Assembly: GCA_914767715.1 (NCBI GenBank)
Contig: OU612072.1
Location: 17,050,001-17,114,000 of the forward strand
From: Membranipora membranacea
Lineage: Eukaryota > Bryozoa > Gymnolaemata > Cheilostomatida > Membraniporidae
DNA length: 64,000 nucleotides
Direction: 5' to 3'
Shown here: positions 36,301-46,559 of the stretch, in pieces
Position numbering within the stretch: the first letter of the stretch is position 1
Layout: the number at the start of each line of letters is the position of its first letter
Notes under the pieces: model-generated
The model's input: the letters and a program-made list of their open reading frames with translations, nothing else
What the model was told of the DNA's origin: nothing
The model's database searches: none
Position numbers and translations under genes: made by a program

Positions 36301-39300
36301 CTCTAGGACGAATGGTTAGGGATAACAGACCGGACAGTAGAGCTCCCTTTACCGGTCACATCAGGCAGTTTATATTCAACAGTAAACACTACATAGATCT
36401 CGCCTATAGAGGTAAGGTGACCCCAAGTGTTTCTCAGATTAAGTTATTTCTTACTAAAGCCCGCTGTTGCCGGCCCTCTTTTTCGAAGAGGCAGAGGGGG
36501 ATCTTTACACTGCGTGCAAGTACACAGTAGACCTCCTGTATTTATTGTACTGATCCGAACAGACCTGGCATGAAGTTGTACAGGAAGGTTTCCAAGTCAT
36601 GAGCATAACCCTTCGACCCTTGATGGTATGGCCATTCTGCTACAAGGGTAGAGCTGCAAGTGAATAGACACATGTAAGGATTGAAGATTTCTCATTGATC
36701 ACGTCTTCGAAAAACAACTTCATACATTCAGTCTTTAATATTCTCGTAGGTAACACGGATGAGATCACTTACACCGCCGAGTTCACAGACTTACCAAACA
36801 TTCCAGCTAATCAAGTATCTATAGGTGCAGCTGAGACTTATGTAGCCTTAGAACTACAGAGAACTTACAGACTCAGATCTGTATACCTTCAGCTAAAAAC
36901 TAACGAACCCAACGGTCTCATCATGTACAGGAAAGGTAGAAACGGTGACTTCTTTGCACTAGAGCTCATCCAGGTAGGTGTCCCCTCTTTGTTATGCTGT
37001 TCGGATATATCATGAGTAACAGGTAGTTGCATAGTTGTCTGTCCCATTCATTCATCCTTTTTGATAAAAAACAACACTACTGGCTGGAACATCCATGAGC
37101 CATAGACCATGAACAAAAGTGAGATTTGAATAACCATATACTCCTGAAAATGTCTCTTCTCTTATAACCTTCAAATGTAAGAGAACATTATTGATGCTTA
37201 GGGTATTTGCTCCCACGCTATGTTGAAAATCACAGCTATCCAGACATTAGCCATGTAATTGACACAGTAAACAGATCAGAGAATATACCAAAGATATTTC
37301 AATCATGTTTGAACCACTCTTAAAAGGATGTCCAGGTGCTCTATATTCTAATAATTGGGATGCATTATAGTAACTGACATGTATATAGACATAAATATGT
37401 CACTACACCCTGGATACAATTCTCTCTCTAACACTTTAGGGTACCATAAGCTATGTATACAGCGTGGGAGGTAAGTTAGGAAATATTCGTACAGAGAGGC
37501 TCCATCAGTTAGATGATAACAGATGGCATGACGTCGTTATAATGAGGCTAACTGGAGGAGAACATTACCTTATAGTGGACAACGTCAAATACGCAACAAC
37601 TCAGGTAAGTCGCTGCTGATTAAAAAAGTAGGGTTTTCATCAATTTCCAGTCACATCCCAGTAGGGAATGGCTGATATGAAATGCTTGGATGTCAAGAGA
37701 GAGAGAGAGAAAAAAAGTAGTTTAAAAACACAGACCCTGCCCAGATTTTCTTACGTTCAATTTTTTATTTCTCTTTTAACTTGATGATACTTCTAAGAGT
37801 AAATATTTTTCCATGTAAAACACGTTCTTATAAGATTGTCATGTGGCAATTTTGAACGGTTGAAATAAAGTTAATATCATCATCAACATCATCATCAGGT
37901 TGATTGTGGTGGCATTCAATAAACAACCACACTACCACTGCCCAACCAAGTGAACTATGGTTTATAATGACTTTGAAATACTGATATCTATTATCCTTAT
38001 AAGGAGGAGATGGAAATCGAATTCCATCTAGACTCAGACCTTTACATTGCTGGTGTGGCTGCGGACTTGTATATCAACCTCCCTCATGGCATCCAGTCTC
38101 CTCATGGGTTCTCAGGCTGTCTTGCATCACTTGATGTGAATGGAGTTCAGCCCAATCTGGTGACTGATGGGTCTGGAGATAAGAGAAAACTAGCCAAGGG
38201 CTGCTTCGGTAAGATAGAATATCGTTGAAAGATGGAATGACCAAGGGTGTGATATGTTTCAAATCCAGGTTATCTTTGTCTCACCAGTGTCAAACCAAGG
38301 AAAGAGAGACTCAATGATTAATCACAATTCATTTTCAGATATCATTTTTATTCAATATTCAAACTATTACATACAGAAGCATGGGCCAATACTGGAAAGT
38401 TAGCGATGGATACTCATGTGATGTGTTGAAAGAAATCTGTGTAACTTTGCCTTGTTTGTTTTCAGATACGGAGTTATGCCGACCTGACAGCTGTAAGAAC
38501 TCTGGTATGTGTGTACAGACATGGCCCTCCATCACCTGTCACTGTGAAATGACATCATTCACTGGCCCCCACTGCTCTGATGGTGAGTAGATATTTGTTT
38601 GTATCAGGAGTTATCCCCTTTCTAAACAGGAGTTTGAAACTCAATTTTGCCAAATTTATTATCCGTACAAAAAACTGGTTGTTAGCTTTGCCCGTCACCT
38701 ATACCATTGATTTGTGAACCTGAATAATTCATAGGTTGCCCGGGAATTTCATAAACTGAGAAACGTACCTGGCATAAACACCGGGTGGCAAGAGAGACGA
38801 TCTGACTGTTAACTGATGGTTTCTTGTTATTACTGACCAATGGACCCCATCTTGTTTTGATCTTCATTATTTTTCTATCAATTATTTTCTGTGCTACAGA
38901 TGGAACTACCTATCAGTTTGGTAGCTTATCAGGTGGACTGGTGATCTACACTTTCCCAACTCCGAGACCAGATCGTGAGGAAGACAGGCTAGCTTTTGGA
39001 TTCATCACCCGAGTCAGTGACTGTGTTATTATGAGGCTGATATCAGACAACTCCGAGGATCACCTGCTCATATCAATCATGGTAATTACACTAATGGAAA
39101 TTCCCCAGAAAATAAAAAAAAACATGATAAATATAATATAATACTCATTTATACACACTATAGCCAATGAATGTCCATCTGTTGCTATTAGGTTTTAGGC
39201 GCCTCTTCCCATTGATGATTTCACTGGTTTATTTTATTTATTTATTTTATATATTTATTTATTGAGGTTTTCTAAACTTTTATAATTAAAGTAAATCACA

Positions 39301-42300
39301 AATAACTTGTTTGGAGCTTTCATTGATGAGTTCTTGTCCCATGCACGCACTCTGCCCTACGTTCTCAGATGGTTCGCATGCAAGCAGCATGTGATATTCA
39401 AAATTTAACTCTCATTCATGATGATCAATGTTCACTGCTACATCCACCAACAATTTTGATGAAAAGTAAAATTTTGCCCAGCTGTACAAAATTCATTTTC
39501 TATGCAATTCTTATAGTCAGGGAAGCTGGTAGTTTTGTATAATATCGGTACAAAGAATCACACAGTATCTGATAGATCTACACCAGTAAACGATGGGCGG
39601 TACCATGTGGTGAGGTACACTAGGAGCGGGTCTAACGCTACCATACAACTAGACGGTGAAATCATCATCTACAGGAGTCCTAAAGGTATGAATCTATTGT
39701 TTGCTTGTATAATTTTAAAACCCTCTCTCCAGATATGGCTACATAAAATAAAAACTTTTTACTGTGTGCATAAAATTTCTAAAAGCAAAAATAAAATCAA
39801 TGAATACAAGTAGTGAGCTTCTGAAACCTTTCATGTACATAAAAGTTCAATGAAGTCATAAAGAGCACTTGTGTCTGCGTAAAATTGCAAGCAGCTGAAA
39901 TTGGTTAATACGTTCAATCAATGAACTCCCTCATTGGATCAATGCATGCCTTGAATGGTATGTGTCTTGTCTGACTAAGCTTCATCATAGGGTTGTACCA
40001 CATCATGTATCATATCAGTTTAAGGCGCAATAAATGTTTTATGCCTTGTAATATTTTCACATGACAAATGTCAACCATGTCGATATACAACGTCTTTTTA
40101 TAGAAGTCTTCTTTACATCACTTCATGTACATATTTTCACGTTTTAGTTGCCAGCACACGGCTCAAGAGAAATGGTAATAATGGAATTGTGGAATTAGCT
40201 TTAGCTTTAACAGCCTAACCCCTTTCTTCATACTTTCCTTCCTTTTATTACTCGAGAATAATTAGAGCAAACGAATTGCTAAGCATGTCTTTATATTTGG
40301 TGTGGTTCTGCATGCATGCTGCTTCAGTAGATTATCTCACTTATCAACATGCAATGTTTTTGGCATGGATTGGACTGGTTGTCTGCTCATAAAACGATGA
40401 CAGAAAACTCCGCTTATCCTTATGACAGTTATTGCTGCCATGCACTAATCTGCCAATAATATGCTGATTTTGGTTTTTAAAGTCTGTTACTGACATCAAA
40501 ACAATCCTGCTCATCGGCACATGATTACAAAGAAGCAGCTTACTCAATGTTTCAATGCAATTATTTTGTACTCCTTTCAAACTAATATCCTTTTGCTTGA
40601 CTAGAAATAACTATTCCCACAGCTTAAATGTTTCCATTGACTTTACAGGAGAAAGACTGAGAGTGTTTAACAGTATGTCTGAGCTTTACATCGGGGGTGG
40701 TCTATCTGACTCAGGAGAGATACAGAACTCATACCGAGGTCTTGTATCAGGCCTCTCATTTAACAGTATGAATATACTAGACTTAGCAAAGGGTAATGAC
40801 AAGACCATAACAATACACGGAGATGCCAAACTCACTGATCTCATCGATGACAGGTGAGACCTCACTGATCATGTGATACACTATTAGCAAGCTGTGGAAT
40901 GCGGCCACTGTTATGTTTTTTTGGCCGTGTGACATGGCTACTATAAGCATGTGTATCTCTGATGAATTAATTCATGTAGCATTAGTATAGTAGCCTAATA
41001 CAGGATTTGATGTGACAACCCTTAATTGAATTGGTGCAATTAGCGATGGACAATTTGAGCTGGTACATAGCCAGTATGAATTGAAAAAATAAGTGAGACT
41101 CAGCAGATAGAGTGATATTTATGGCGTATCATCTAAAATAATTTTAGCATCAATGGATCACAAAAGGAAAGAAGTAGGGTAGGGTAATCACAAAGGATTA
41201 TGACTACACATGTATTTAATGCAAATGTATTAAAGCAATGACTGGTATTGAGCAGCTGTTTTTGAGAAGTGAGCACTATGTCTCACCAAGTAATCTTAAT
41301 TTATATCGAGTTTGACCCAATTCCCCTGCATTTCAGGTAGCTCCAACACTCCTCCTGAGCAACTCCAAATGCAAGTAAACTGGACCACACTTGATTGAGT
41401 AGTAGATATCCTTACTTATTATTTATTCCTACTCTTTAAATCCTAGTGATATGCCGAACACGGAGCCTGATCCCTCCCCGGACACCACCACAGATGAGAT
41501 AATAGTCCCTTTAGTGAGTACTGGTGCACTATGCGCAGGGATCAGGGGTAACCCCGACCTATGTAACGAGGGAGACAAGTCTGGAGAATTAATCAGCACT
41601 ACAATACTCACCAATCGTATACCATCTTCAAAGTAAGTACTCAAGTCAGCTTTCACAGATAATGAACTAGTAATGTGGATCTAGATTTCTTTTTCTAATA
41701 CTTAGTTGGCATAATTTTCATTCTCAAGAGATATTTTACAATATTAGCCCTCAAAAGACAAAATAAATTAATGGCAGATTGACAGAAAAATTTTTATAAG
41801 AGAGACCAAGTTTTGTGTACAGTCAAAACCAGTCATAATCACCATAATTTTCTTACAACATAATCTCATTTACTGTGCGTAGAATTGTTAACTCCCTTGG
41901 TTGGAGTGTAACACTTTCGAAAGGTTAGAATATTTTTGCCTCGGTAATTTCATGGCATCATTTTTCATTTTAATAGAATTTCAACGCGGCCGACTATTAT
42001 AAACTGGCCAGAGAGACTTACAGTCAAGCCCACAATCCGGACGTATACCATCAGGAGAAGGACGACTCCAAGACGTACTCTAGATAGGAGAACAGATGGT
42101 GTGCCGTTCGATCCTGACAAGCTGGCTGATCAGGCAACTACTACACACGGGTAAATCTCCCCTTACCATTTTTCCAAGAATAGATGTTGGTTACAAATAC
42201 ACTTTTTATTTCCTTAATTTTTATTTGCTAAATTTGAATAACCCCTATTATTAGAATTATAATTGAATGAAAATTTAGATACAGTATACAGACTGCCTAT

Positions 42301-42967
42301 GAATATGTATATCATTGATCAATCCCATTTCAGTTTGAGTGTGATTTGTTGATAAGAAATCAAATGGAAGTAGACTTGTAGAGGCTGAAAGTTTACCCCT
42401 CACACTAGGGCAACTCAATACATGGTTGAATATCCTCCACACCAACCAAATTTTACAACTGAAGTCTCTGTTTAACGCGCCTGCCCTCTAATGCGCAAGT
42501 GTTTGAGGTCTCGGGTTTGAGTCCCGCTGCAGTCCACCTACTACTGTGCTCAATCGACGCCCCAGGCATGCTCCGACTTGCCTAAAAACTGAGAGCAACT
42601 TGGGGTGGAATATGGCAGCCGCGCCCTTAAGGCATCTTTATCTCTCGGTCCCAACCCACTAACCAACCCACTCTTTTGTTTCAGCCCCTTCAATCTGCAG
42701 AAGAATATACCACTAATATCAGGTATATGTGGAGCCGCTGTGGTGACTGTAATACTTATAGCTGTAATCATATGTCGTCTCACTCGTAAAGAGGAGGAAA
42801 AATATACCGCCGCTGCTACAATGGTACATCGGCCGAGCAGCTCAATAGATGAGGACTTGAGAAATGAGGTTAACGGGAGGCGGAGTAGAAACCCCCCACC
42901 TACAGCTGTATCATCGGTAGGAACCCCACCTAACAGACGCTCAGATGGTAAAGAGTGGTATGTCTGA
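15311..42967 (+). CDS. NRXN: alpha-neurexin, complete gene (26 constitutive coding exons, 1498 residues)
   Basis: Presynaptic type I adhesion receptor that binds postsynaptic partners such as neuroligins. The exons given in the block entries below join in phase to 4497 nt including stop. Domain order is the full alpha pattern: signal peptide (about 1-30), LNS1 (34-200), EGF1 (218-252), LNS2 (258-440), LNS3 (455-610), EGF2 (640-686), LNS4 (690-860), LNS5 (875-1050), EGF3 (1062-1098), LNS6 (1100-1270), stalk, TM (about 1412-1435), and a cytoplasmic tail of about 63 residues ending KEWYV, a PDZ ligand. Human NRXN1-alpha has nearly the same length. The first ATG in the start exon is 15311, the frame then runs Met-Ser-Ser-Ala-Arg into a hydrophobic core, and the exon ends in phase 1. 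An acceptor at 15214-15215 suggests the ATG exon begins at 15216, with a non-coding exon upstream. No frameshift or stop interrupts the model. Confidence 0.95.
17765..17786 (+). repeat. poly-G run of 22
   Basis: A homopolymeric G tract in neurexin intron 1, followed by further G-rich sequence. It is a possible G-quadruplex or a sequencing-length uncertainty. Confidence 0.9.
19737..19835 (+). mobile_element. tRNA-like SINE head fragment
   Basis: The segment contains a box-like GGTAGTGCACGTCCGACTGC stretch and a B-box-like GTGGATTTGAGTCCCACTAG. It is intronic and lacks the family 1 body, so it may be a different or truncated SINE. It does not fold convincingly as a functional tRNA. Confidence 0.4.
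20140..20320 (+). mobile_element. SINE family 1, 5'-truncated
   Basis: Shares the SINE body with the copy at 4668 (GTCCATTGACTACTGGGG, CTCCGACCTGTCTGCAAAC, CAAGCTTCGGGATGTAGCGT, then AT-rich tail). It lies in the intron between neurexin LNS1 exons 3 and 4. The open frame across it is an artefact. Confidence 0.65.
23400..23906 (+). promoter_or_regulatory. NRXN: candidate internal neurexin promoter upstream of the alternative first exon
   Basis: If the exon at 23907 is a first exon, its promoter should lie here. Supporting features are weak: two ATTGGCTG inverted CCAAT boxes (about 23406 and 23497) and a local CpG cluster (ATCGCGCGACGTCG, 23851-23864) in otherwise AT-rich DNA about 45 bp before the ATG. 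No TATA box at a convincing distance. Short upstream ATGs (for example 23836 and 23870) would be in the 5' UTR if transcription starts before them. Confidence 0.35.
23907..23982 (+). CDS. NRXN: alternative neurexin first exon encoding a signal peptide (LNS2-start isoform)
   Basis: ATG at 23907 opens a 25-codon frame with a charged start (Met-Lys-Asp-Tyr), a hydrophobic core (VSVAFCVLMGYSI) and a small-residue end (PSIAQ), the layout of a secretory signal peptide. The exon ends CAAG|GTTTGTG in phase 1, the same phase as the EGF1 exon (21406). Both can therefore join the LNS2 exon at 26240 and give Ala-Arg-Thr-Lys-Lys. The product would be 1270 residues, lacking LNS1 and EGF1 but keeping LNS2 to the tail. 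The position corresponds to splice site 1 of vertebrate neurexins. It could instead be an internal alternative exon, but no good acceptor directly precedes the ATG. Inferred without transcript data. Confidence 0.65.
25542..25641. mobile_element. MITE family B (TCCCAYAATGC ends)
   Basis: Begins TCCCACAATGCA and ends TGCATTGTGGGA, exact inverted 12-bp ends about 100 bp apart. Copies with the same ends are at 32121, 32271 and 59716, and half copies occur near 26050 and 26408. The element is in the neurexin intron before LNS2. Confidence 0.7.
27984..28026. repeat. imperfect hairpin related to the 8473 palindrome
   Basis: Left arm CAGAGAC plus degenerate bases and right arm TATTATCTATAGTCTCTG form an imperfect inverted repeat. 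The right arm matches the palindrome at 8473-8503. Confidence 0.5.
29400..29525 (-). mobile_element. SINE family 1, minus strand, short copy
   Basis: Read on the minus strand it gives GATGTAGCTCAGTTGGTTAG (A box), a compressed B-box region ending TTGAATCCCGCTGC, then CGACTACTGGGCTCA and the CCTGC...GAGAGCAAC body. It is in the neurexin LNS2 intron. It is a tRNA-derived retroposon, not a functional tRNA gene. Confidence 0.65.
29811..29837 (+). CDS. NRXN: candidate neurexin SS2 microexon (27 nt, 9 residues)
   Basis: A pyrimidine-rich acceptor (TATTTTGTAG) precedes 27 nt encoding LTSLQGICR, followed by a GTAGGT donor. Both flanking exons (28259 and 30034) are phase 0 and the insert is in frame without a stop. 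Its place in LNS2, after the Trp-His-Asp strand and an acidic/basic Glu-Arg-Glu-Thr, is where vertebrate splice site 2 inserts 8 or 15 residues including one Cys. The Cys here is consistent with that. Predicted only; inclusion would be regulated. Confidence 0.6.
32121..32382. mobile_element. two tandem copies of MITE family B
   Basis: Copy 1 spans 32121-32226 (TCCCATGATGC ... TTGCACTGTGGGA) and copy 2 spans 32271-32382 (TCCCATAATGC ... TGCATTGTGGGA). They are head-to-tail with related interiors (ATGTCAAA, GACTTGATTGGTCTT / GACCTGGTTGGTCTT). They lie in the neurexin LNS3 intron. The repeat spacing is about 150 bp. Confidence 0.7.
33571..33684. mobile_element. MITE family C (AAGTTTGATC palindromic element)
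   Basis: The left half GATCAAGTTTGATCCAGT and right half AACTGGATCGAACTTGC are inverted repeats around a central hairpin (CCACTGATAATCCCTTATCA GTGG). Similar elements are at 53832, 56728, 60575 and 62051. It is intronic, just after the last LNS3 exon. Confidence 0.65.
34027..38582 (+). other. NRXN: neurexin exon block 3: EGF2, LNS4, LNS5, EGF3
   Basis: Exons: 34027-34251 (EGF2), 34601-34818, 35733-35925, 36295-36411 (LNS4), 36750-36973, 37440-37604, 38004-38208 (LNS5), 38466-38582 (EGF3). EGF2 ends CEEGWNRAMCHC, matching the CRDGWNRYVCDC of vertebrates, but has an extended loop before its second Cys. LNS4 keeps NDYQWHTLTILR. LNS5 keeps KTNEPNGLIMYRKG, DNRWHDVVIMR and FSGCLASLDVNG. EGF3 ends CEMTSFTGPHC, nearly the vertebrate form. 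The acceptor of the 34601 exon (TATATTGAAG) has a poor pyrimidine tract. The junction 34818/35733 corresponds to vertebrate splice site 3. I found no convincing insert exon there. A SINE fragment follows exon 36411. Confidence 0.9.
36455..36580 (-). mobile_element. SINE family 3 fragment
   Basis: Shares CGAAGAGGCAGAGGGGGATC, GCGTGCAAG.ACACAGTAGA and CCTCCTGTATTTAT with the copies at 48635 and 59836. The orientation is that of the 48635 copy, whose tRNA-like head reads on the minus strand. It is in the neurexin LNS4-LNS5 intron. Confidence 0.6.
38900..40853 (+). other. NRXN: neurexin exon block 4: LNS6
   Basis: Exons are 38900-39081, 39517-39685 and 40649-40853. The domain starts DGTTYQFGSLSGG (vertebrate GTTYIFSKGGG), keeps EDRLAFGFITR and the NDGRYHVVRYTRSGSNATIQ strand, and ends near the FNSMNILDLAKGND segment. 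This is the domain that binds neuroligin and other partners in studied animals. The 39685/40649 junction is the SS4 position, and the intron contains a candidate 27-nt exon. No beta-type ATG start exon was found upstream. Confidence 0.92.
40148..40174 (+). CDS. NRXN: candidate neurexin SS4 microexon (27 nt, 9 residues)
   Basis: The acceptor CACGTTTTAG and donor GTAATA bound 27 nt that stay in frame between two phase-1 exon ends (39685 and 40649). The insert reads VASTRLKRN, giving ...RSPK-VASTRLKRN-GERLRVFNS. Vertebrate SS4 inserts about 30 residues rich in Arg at this exact place and switches partner choice. This shorter basic insert is a plausible counterpart. The donor is only moderate, so this remains a prediction. 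Confidence 0.55.
41447..42967 (+). other. NRXN: neurexin exon block 5: stalk, transmembrane helix, cytoplasmic tail
   Basis: Exons are 41447-41632, 41977-42150 and 42685-42967. The stalk begins with an acidic Pro/Thr segment, then TTDEIIV (vertebrate TTDDILV). A two-Cys loop with nine residues between the cysteines follows, then Asp-Lys-Ser-Gly-Glu, a possible glycosaminoglycan site. The second exon is unusually basic (TIRRRTTPRRTLDRR), with possible furin-like sites. The TM core (LISGICGAAVVTVILIAVII) is followed by CRLTRKEEEKY and a tail ending KEWYV, like vertebrate KEYYV. Stop TGA is at 42965-42967. Confidence 0.92.
42470..42640 (+). mobile_element. SINE family 1 in the last neurexin intron
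   Basis: The B-box-like GGGTTTGAGTCCCGCTGCAG is followed by the body (TCCACCTACTACTG, CATGCTCCGACTTGCCTA, CTGAGAGCAACTTGG). Its end is about 45 bp from the acceptor of the transmembrane exon (42684), so it borders the branch-point region. Confidence 0.65.
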
Positions 42968-44256
42968 CTCCACCCCCTACTTTGACTCCACCCCCTAATC
43001 TGACTGCACCCCATAGCCTTATCACAACTTTGAAGACTAAGACAATTAAAGGGGTTGTAGGCTGACAGGCTCCACTCCCTAGTATTATCATAACTTTGAA
43101 GACTTAGGCTATTACAGGGGGTGTAAGCTGGTGGTGATGCTATGGCTGTCCGGATCAGCATCATACAGCCGCTGCCACATGTAAGAAGGAAAATGTATGT
43201 TTTGAAGAATCTCAACGCGACTGTTGTCTTACTAATTTCTCCTATGTTACAAAAGTTGTTAATATATGGATGATTTTTGCATTATTTACCGTCTGCTGAA
43301 TGCAAACAGGAATTATGTCTGTATTGAGGACATTGTATATGTACATACACATAATAACTATTGTGGTATTGATTGCCACACTTCAACATTCTTTTGACAA
43401 TCTTTCTGTACTTTTCCATTATCTCGTTACCATATGGAAGATTTGGCAATATTGATTTATCAAATTAAAATTATTATCCAGATACCAAAAATCAAAATCC
43501 TATTATACTGATATGATTTATTTAAATCAACTTTTATTATGACAATATTTTGTGTAAATATAAGATTCAGAACTATAAGTAACAATGATTCTTGATAGAC
43601 CTGGTCCCTGTAAGAGTTGTGATATGAGGCTCTAGTAAAGTGATTGGACATATGACAAACGAGTCCATATAGCATGATAAGCAATATTAGCCAAGGTACT
43701 CAGATGACAAATGTAGGAGCGTATCAAACCCGTATACAGGCTAGCTTAGGTAATGAAAAATAGGGTTATCTTGGCAAAATTATACAATATTTGTCTATTA
43801 ATCATCATTCAGATGTAATATTTCGAGACGATTTGTAATAGATCATGACCAACTTATGGCCATTGTACAGCAGACCATAATTCTCCTTTAGTTCAAAAAA
43901 GCTTTATTGTATTGTGTCAACGAGACAGACCATGGTGCGGAGTTGTGCTCCTTTATTGTGTGATGGGATAACTCCTGGTATCCAGCTCAACCACAAGTTA
44001 GATATGCTGATTACGGATCACATATAGACGAAATCAGCAAGAGAGGCGGTGCTCCAGGATTTGGAAGCCACCAGGGTGCTAATTCTGTGTTTGGTATATA
44101 ATGCAGGCTCGATCTGCTGCATTCACTAATAGACATTCCTAATGCAACCAATATTATTGATGCAATTGATACCTAATATGCATGTGTTTCAATGTAAGTG
44201 ATGCTTTCAATGTATGATCATGCTGTAATCAATACAACTGGGACGCCAATATCCTG

Positions 44257-44421
44257 TGCATGCCTCGGTAACTACTGAGGATCATGATATATATGTGACT
44301 TTTCGTTCACCTGCATGCCTCGGTAACTACTGAGGATCATGATAGATATATGACTTTTCGTTCACCTGCATGCCTCGGTAACTACTGAGGATCATGATAG
44401 ATATGTGACTTTTCGTTCACC
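44257..44421 (+). repeat. 55-bp tandem repeat, three copies
   Basis: TGCATGCCTCGGTAACTACT starts at 44257, 44312 and 44367, each unit ending GACTTTTCGTTCACC. Copies are almost identical, so the array is recent. Confidence 0.9.
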
Positions 44422-45149
44422 GTTGGAAAGCTGCTAGGCTAACTGAGTATTTCAAGGAAAGCAAAACTTAAATTGAAGATGTCTGCCATAAATTTATCTG
44501 ATATCAGTTCGCTGCATATTAGGAATGAGTTTTATTGAACATCAGCGTTTCATTACTGCCCAAAAAAGTTGATTGTCGCACTGGAGGTTGTCACAAAGTT
44601 TCATAGGGAAAGGCAAGAGGTTGGCATCAAACAAAAAGGTGGCTGAGATCGATTATTGTTTGTATGATACAGTTTTTTATGCAGGAGATTCGCTGACAAA
44701 AGTGAAATGTACAATAAGTCTTTGAATTGCACTTCTATATGCCGTGTTATTCATTGTCAGCTGATTTAAACTACCACACAATACAAACTAAGATGTCTAA
44801 ATTTTAGAATCTCTCCCTCAGTTTTACCATTATCAGTACAATTTATTCTAGCAGATAGAGAACCAACAATATTTTAATCAAGCAATAACTGATCTGACAT
44901 CAGTATTATACCGTAAGAAAGATCAATCAGATGTATACAGCTATCACACTTGGTAAATGGAGACCCTCGCCCTTAAAGTTCTTAAGTCATCCAAATATTA
45001 AACACAAGGTCTCAATTAGTCTGACCCCCATACTTTTGCTTTGCTCCAACGACCCTCGGCGGGGAGGGGGGAAATCAACTCTAGAGAGGATAACTCTCTC
45101 CGCAGTTTTAGACTAGCGCCATCAGAATTGCCCTTTCTAAGCAGATAGT

Positions 45150-45395
45150 GGAGGCAACTATCAACAATAGTTAAAGGTTCCTTTAGCAGGCAAATGTTGG
45201 AGGTTGTGGGTTCTAATCCCACTGCAGTCCATTGACTTCTTGGGCTTGGTTAGCTGGCCCAGGTGTGTTTTGACCTGCCAGCAAATAGAGAGCAATCTGG
45301 CGCAGGTATTGCGGCCTAGCCCCTTTCGCCGCCCATGCTTCAGGATGTGGCGTGTAATATGACACCTTGATTTTAATCAACCATTGTTTGATCAT
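45150..45395 (+). mobile_element. SINE family 1, near full length
   Basis: Has the B-box-like GTGGGTTCTAATCCCACTGC followed by the whole body (GTCCATTGACTTCTTGGGCT, GACCTGCCAGCAAA, GAGAGCAATCTGGCGCAGGT, CCCATGCTTCAGGATGTGGC, TTTTAATCAACC). It is the best copy for defining the 3' half of the family. Confidence 0.7.
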
Positions 45396-46559
45396 CATGA
45401 TACATTGTAAGCGAATGCAAGCATGGACTCCCTGACTCACAGTGGCCATGTCACAAAGTGGATGTCAAAAAGAGCTCACGGAAAGTAAGGATGCAACAAA
45501 GACTACACCGCAGCATTAGTCACAAATAAGGGTTAGTCCCAAAAGTGATAGCACTCGAGGATTGCTCTCTGACCTTTTTATAGTTAATGTAATGTAAGCT
45601 TGTCCCGCTGCCACTCTTTGTGACGAAGCTCAATATTCAACACAATAATCATATTATTATCATTTTCCAATTCGCCGACAGCCTTTTTGGCAATCAGTGA
45701 CTTATTATGCAACATTATGTGAGGTACATTATCACCATTACAATCAACTTGAAAAACCCTACCAGGAAAAACTTTGCAGGTGAGGTATGACCAATGAACT
45801 CCCTCTTCGGGAGTTCATTGGTATGACCTTGTATATCTTATCCAGTTTATGGGTCACTGCAGTAACAGTTGAATTGAGTGGTATTGGCAACATAAAAGAG
45901 CACTGGGGCCAAACTAATTGTCTAGTCTTTTCCTTAACGCGCCACAGAAATTATGGTAAATGTTGGGGGGGGGGATAATATGGTATGATTCATATGAATA
46001 AAATTGCTAAAACTTACTTCCTGTGAGATCCACAAGCGATATGATGAATAGTTTGAAACTTCTGTTCATGTGTAATGAGTTGTGAAAGATATCAAAAATA
46101 GCAGACCGAGATGATACGAAATAAAAGGCGAAAGGCGACTGAATAATAATAAATTAGGCAGTATGGTTCGAGTGACGTAACAGACCTGAAAATAAAAGGT
46201 GAAAAGACTGAGGGTTGATTGATTCAAGTTTTAAAATTATAAATTCACTTTGCACAAAATAATGATTTTCAGGGGTCAGCACAATTTGTAAAGTATTGAA
46301 CGATGAATGAGCAATGAAGTTTGTCAAATAAATAATTTGCAGTTTGAGACAATAGATTCAAAAATAGAAATAGCATAACATAATGTAAACACATGACAAG
46401 CACTTCTATATAATTGTAAGTGATGAAATTCTCCACAAATCTACAGGTATGTTGTATCTGTAGATGCTTTTACACTGCACTGAAACAATGAAGAGTTGGC
46501 AGCCTCCCTGGTTGCGTAACAGCGTAAACACACCAATTATGTCAAACCACTGAGGGATC

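Noticed and set aside
38824-38902. Read-through frame into LNS6 that looks like a beta-neurexin signal peptide (hydrophobic LVLIFIIFLSIIF before DGTTYQF)
   Set aside because: The frame begins at TTG with no in-frame ATG before an upstream stop, and the hydrophobic run is just the translated polypyrimidine tract of the LNS6 acceptor.
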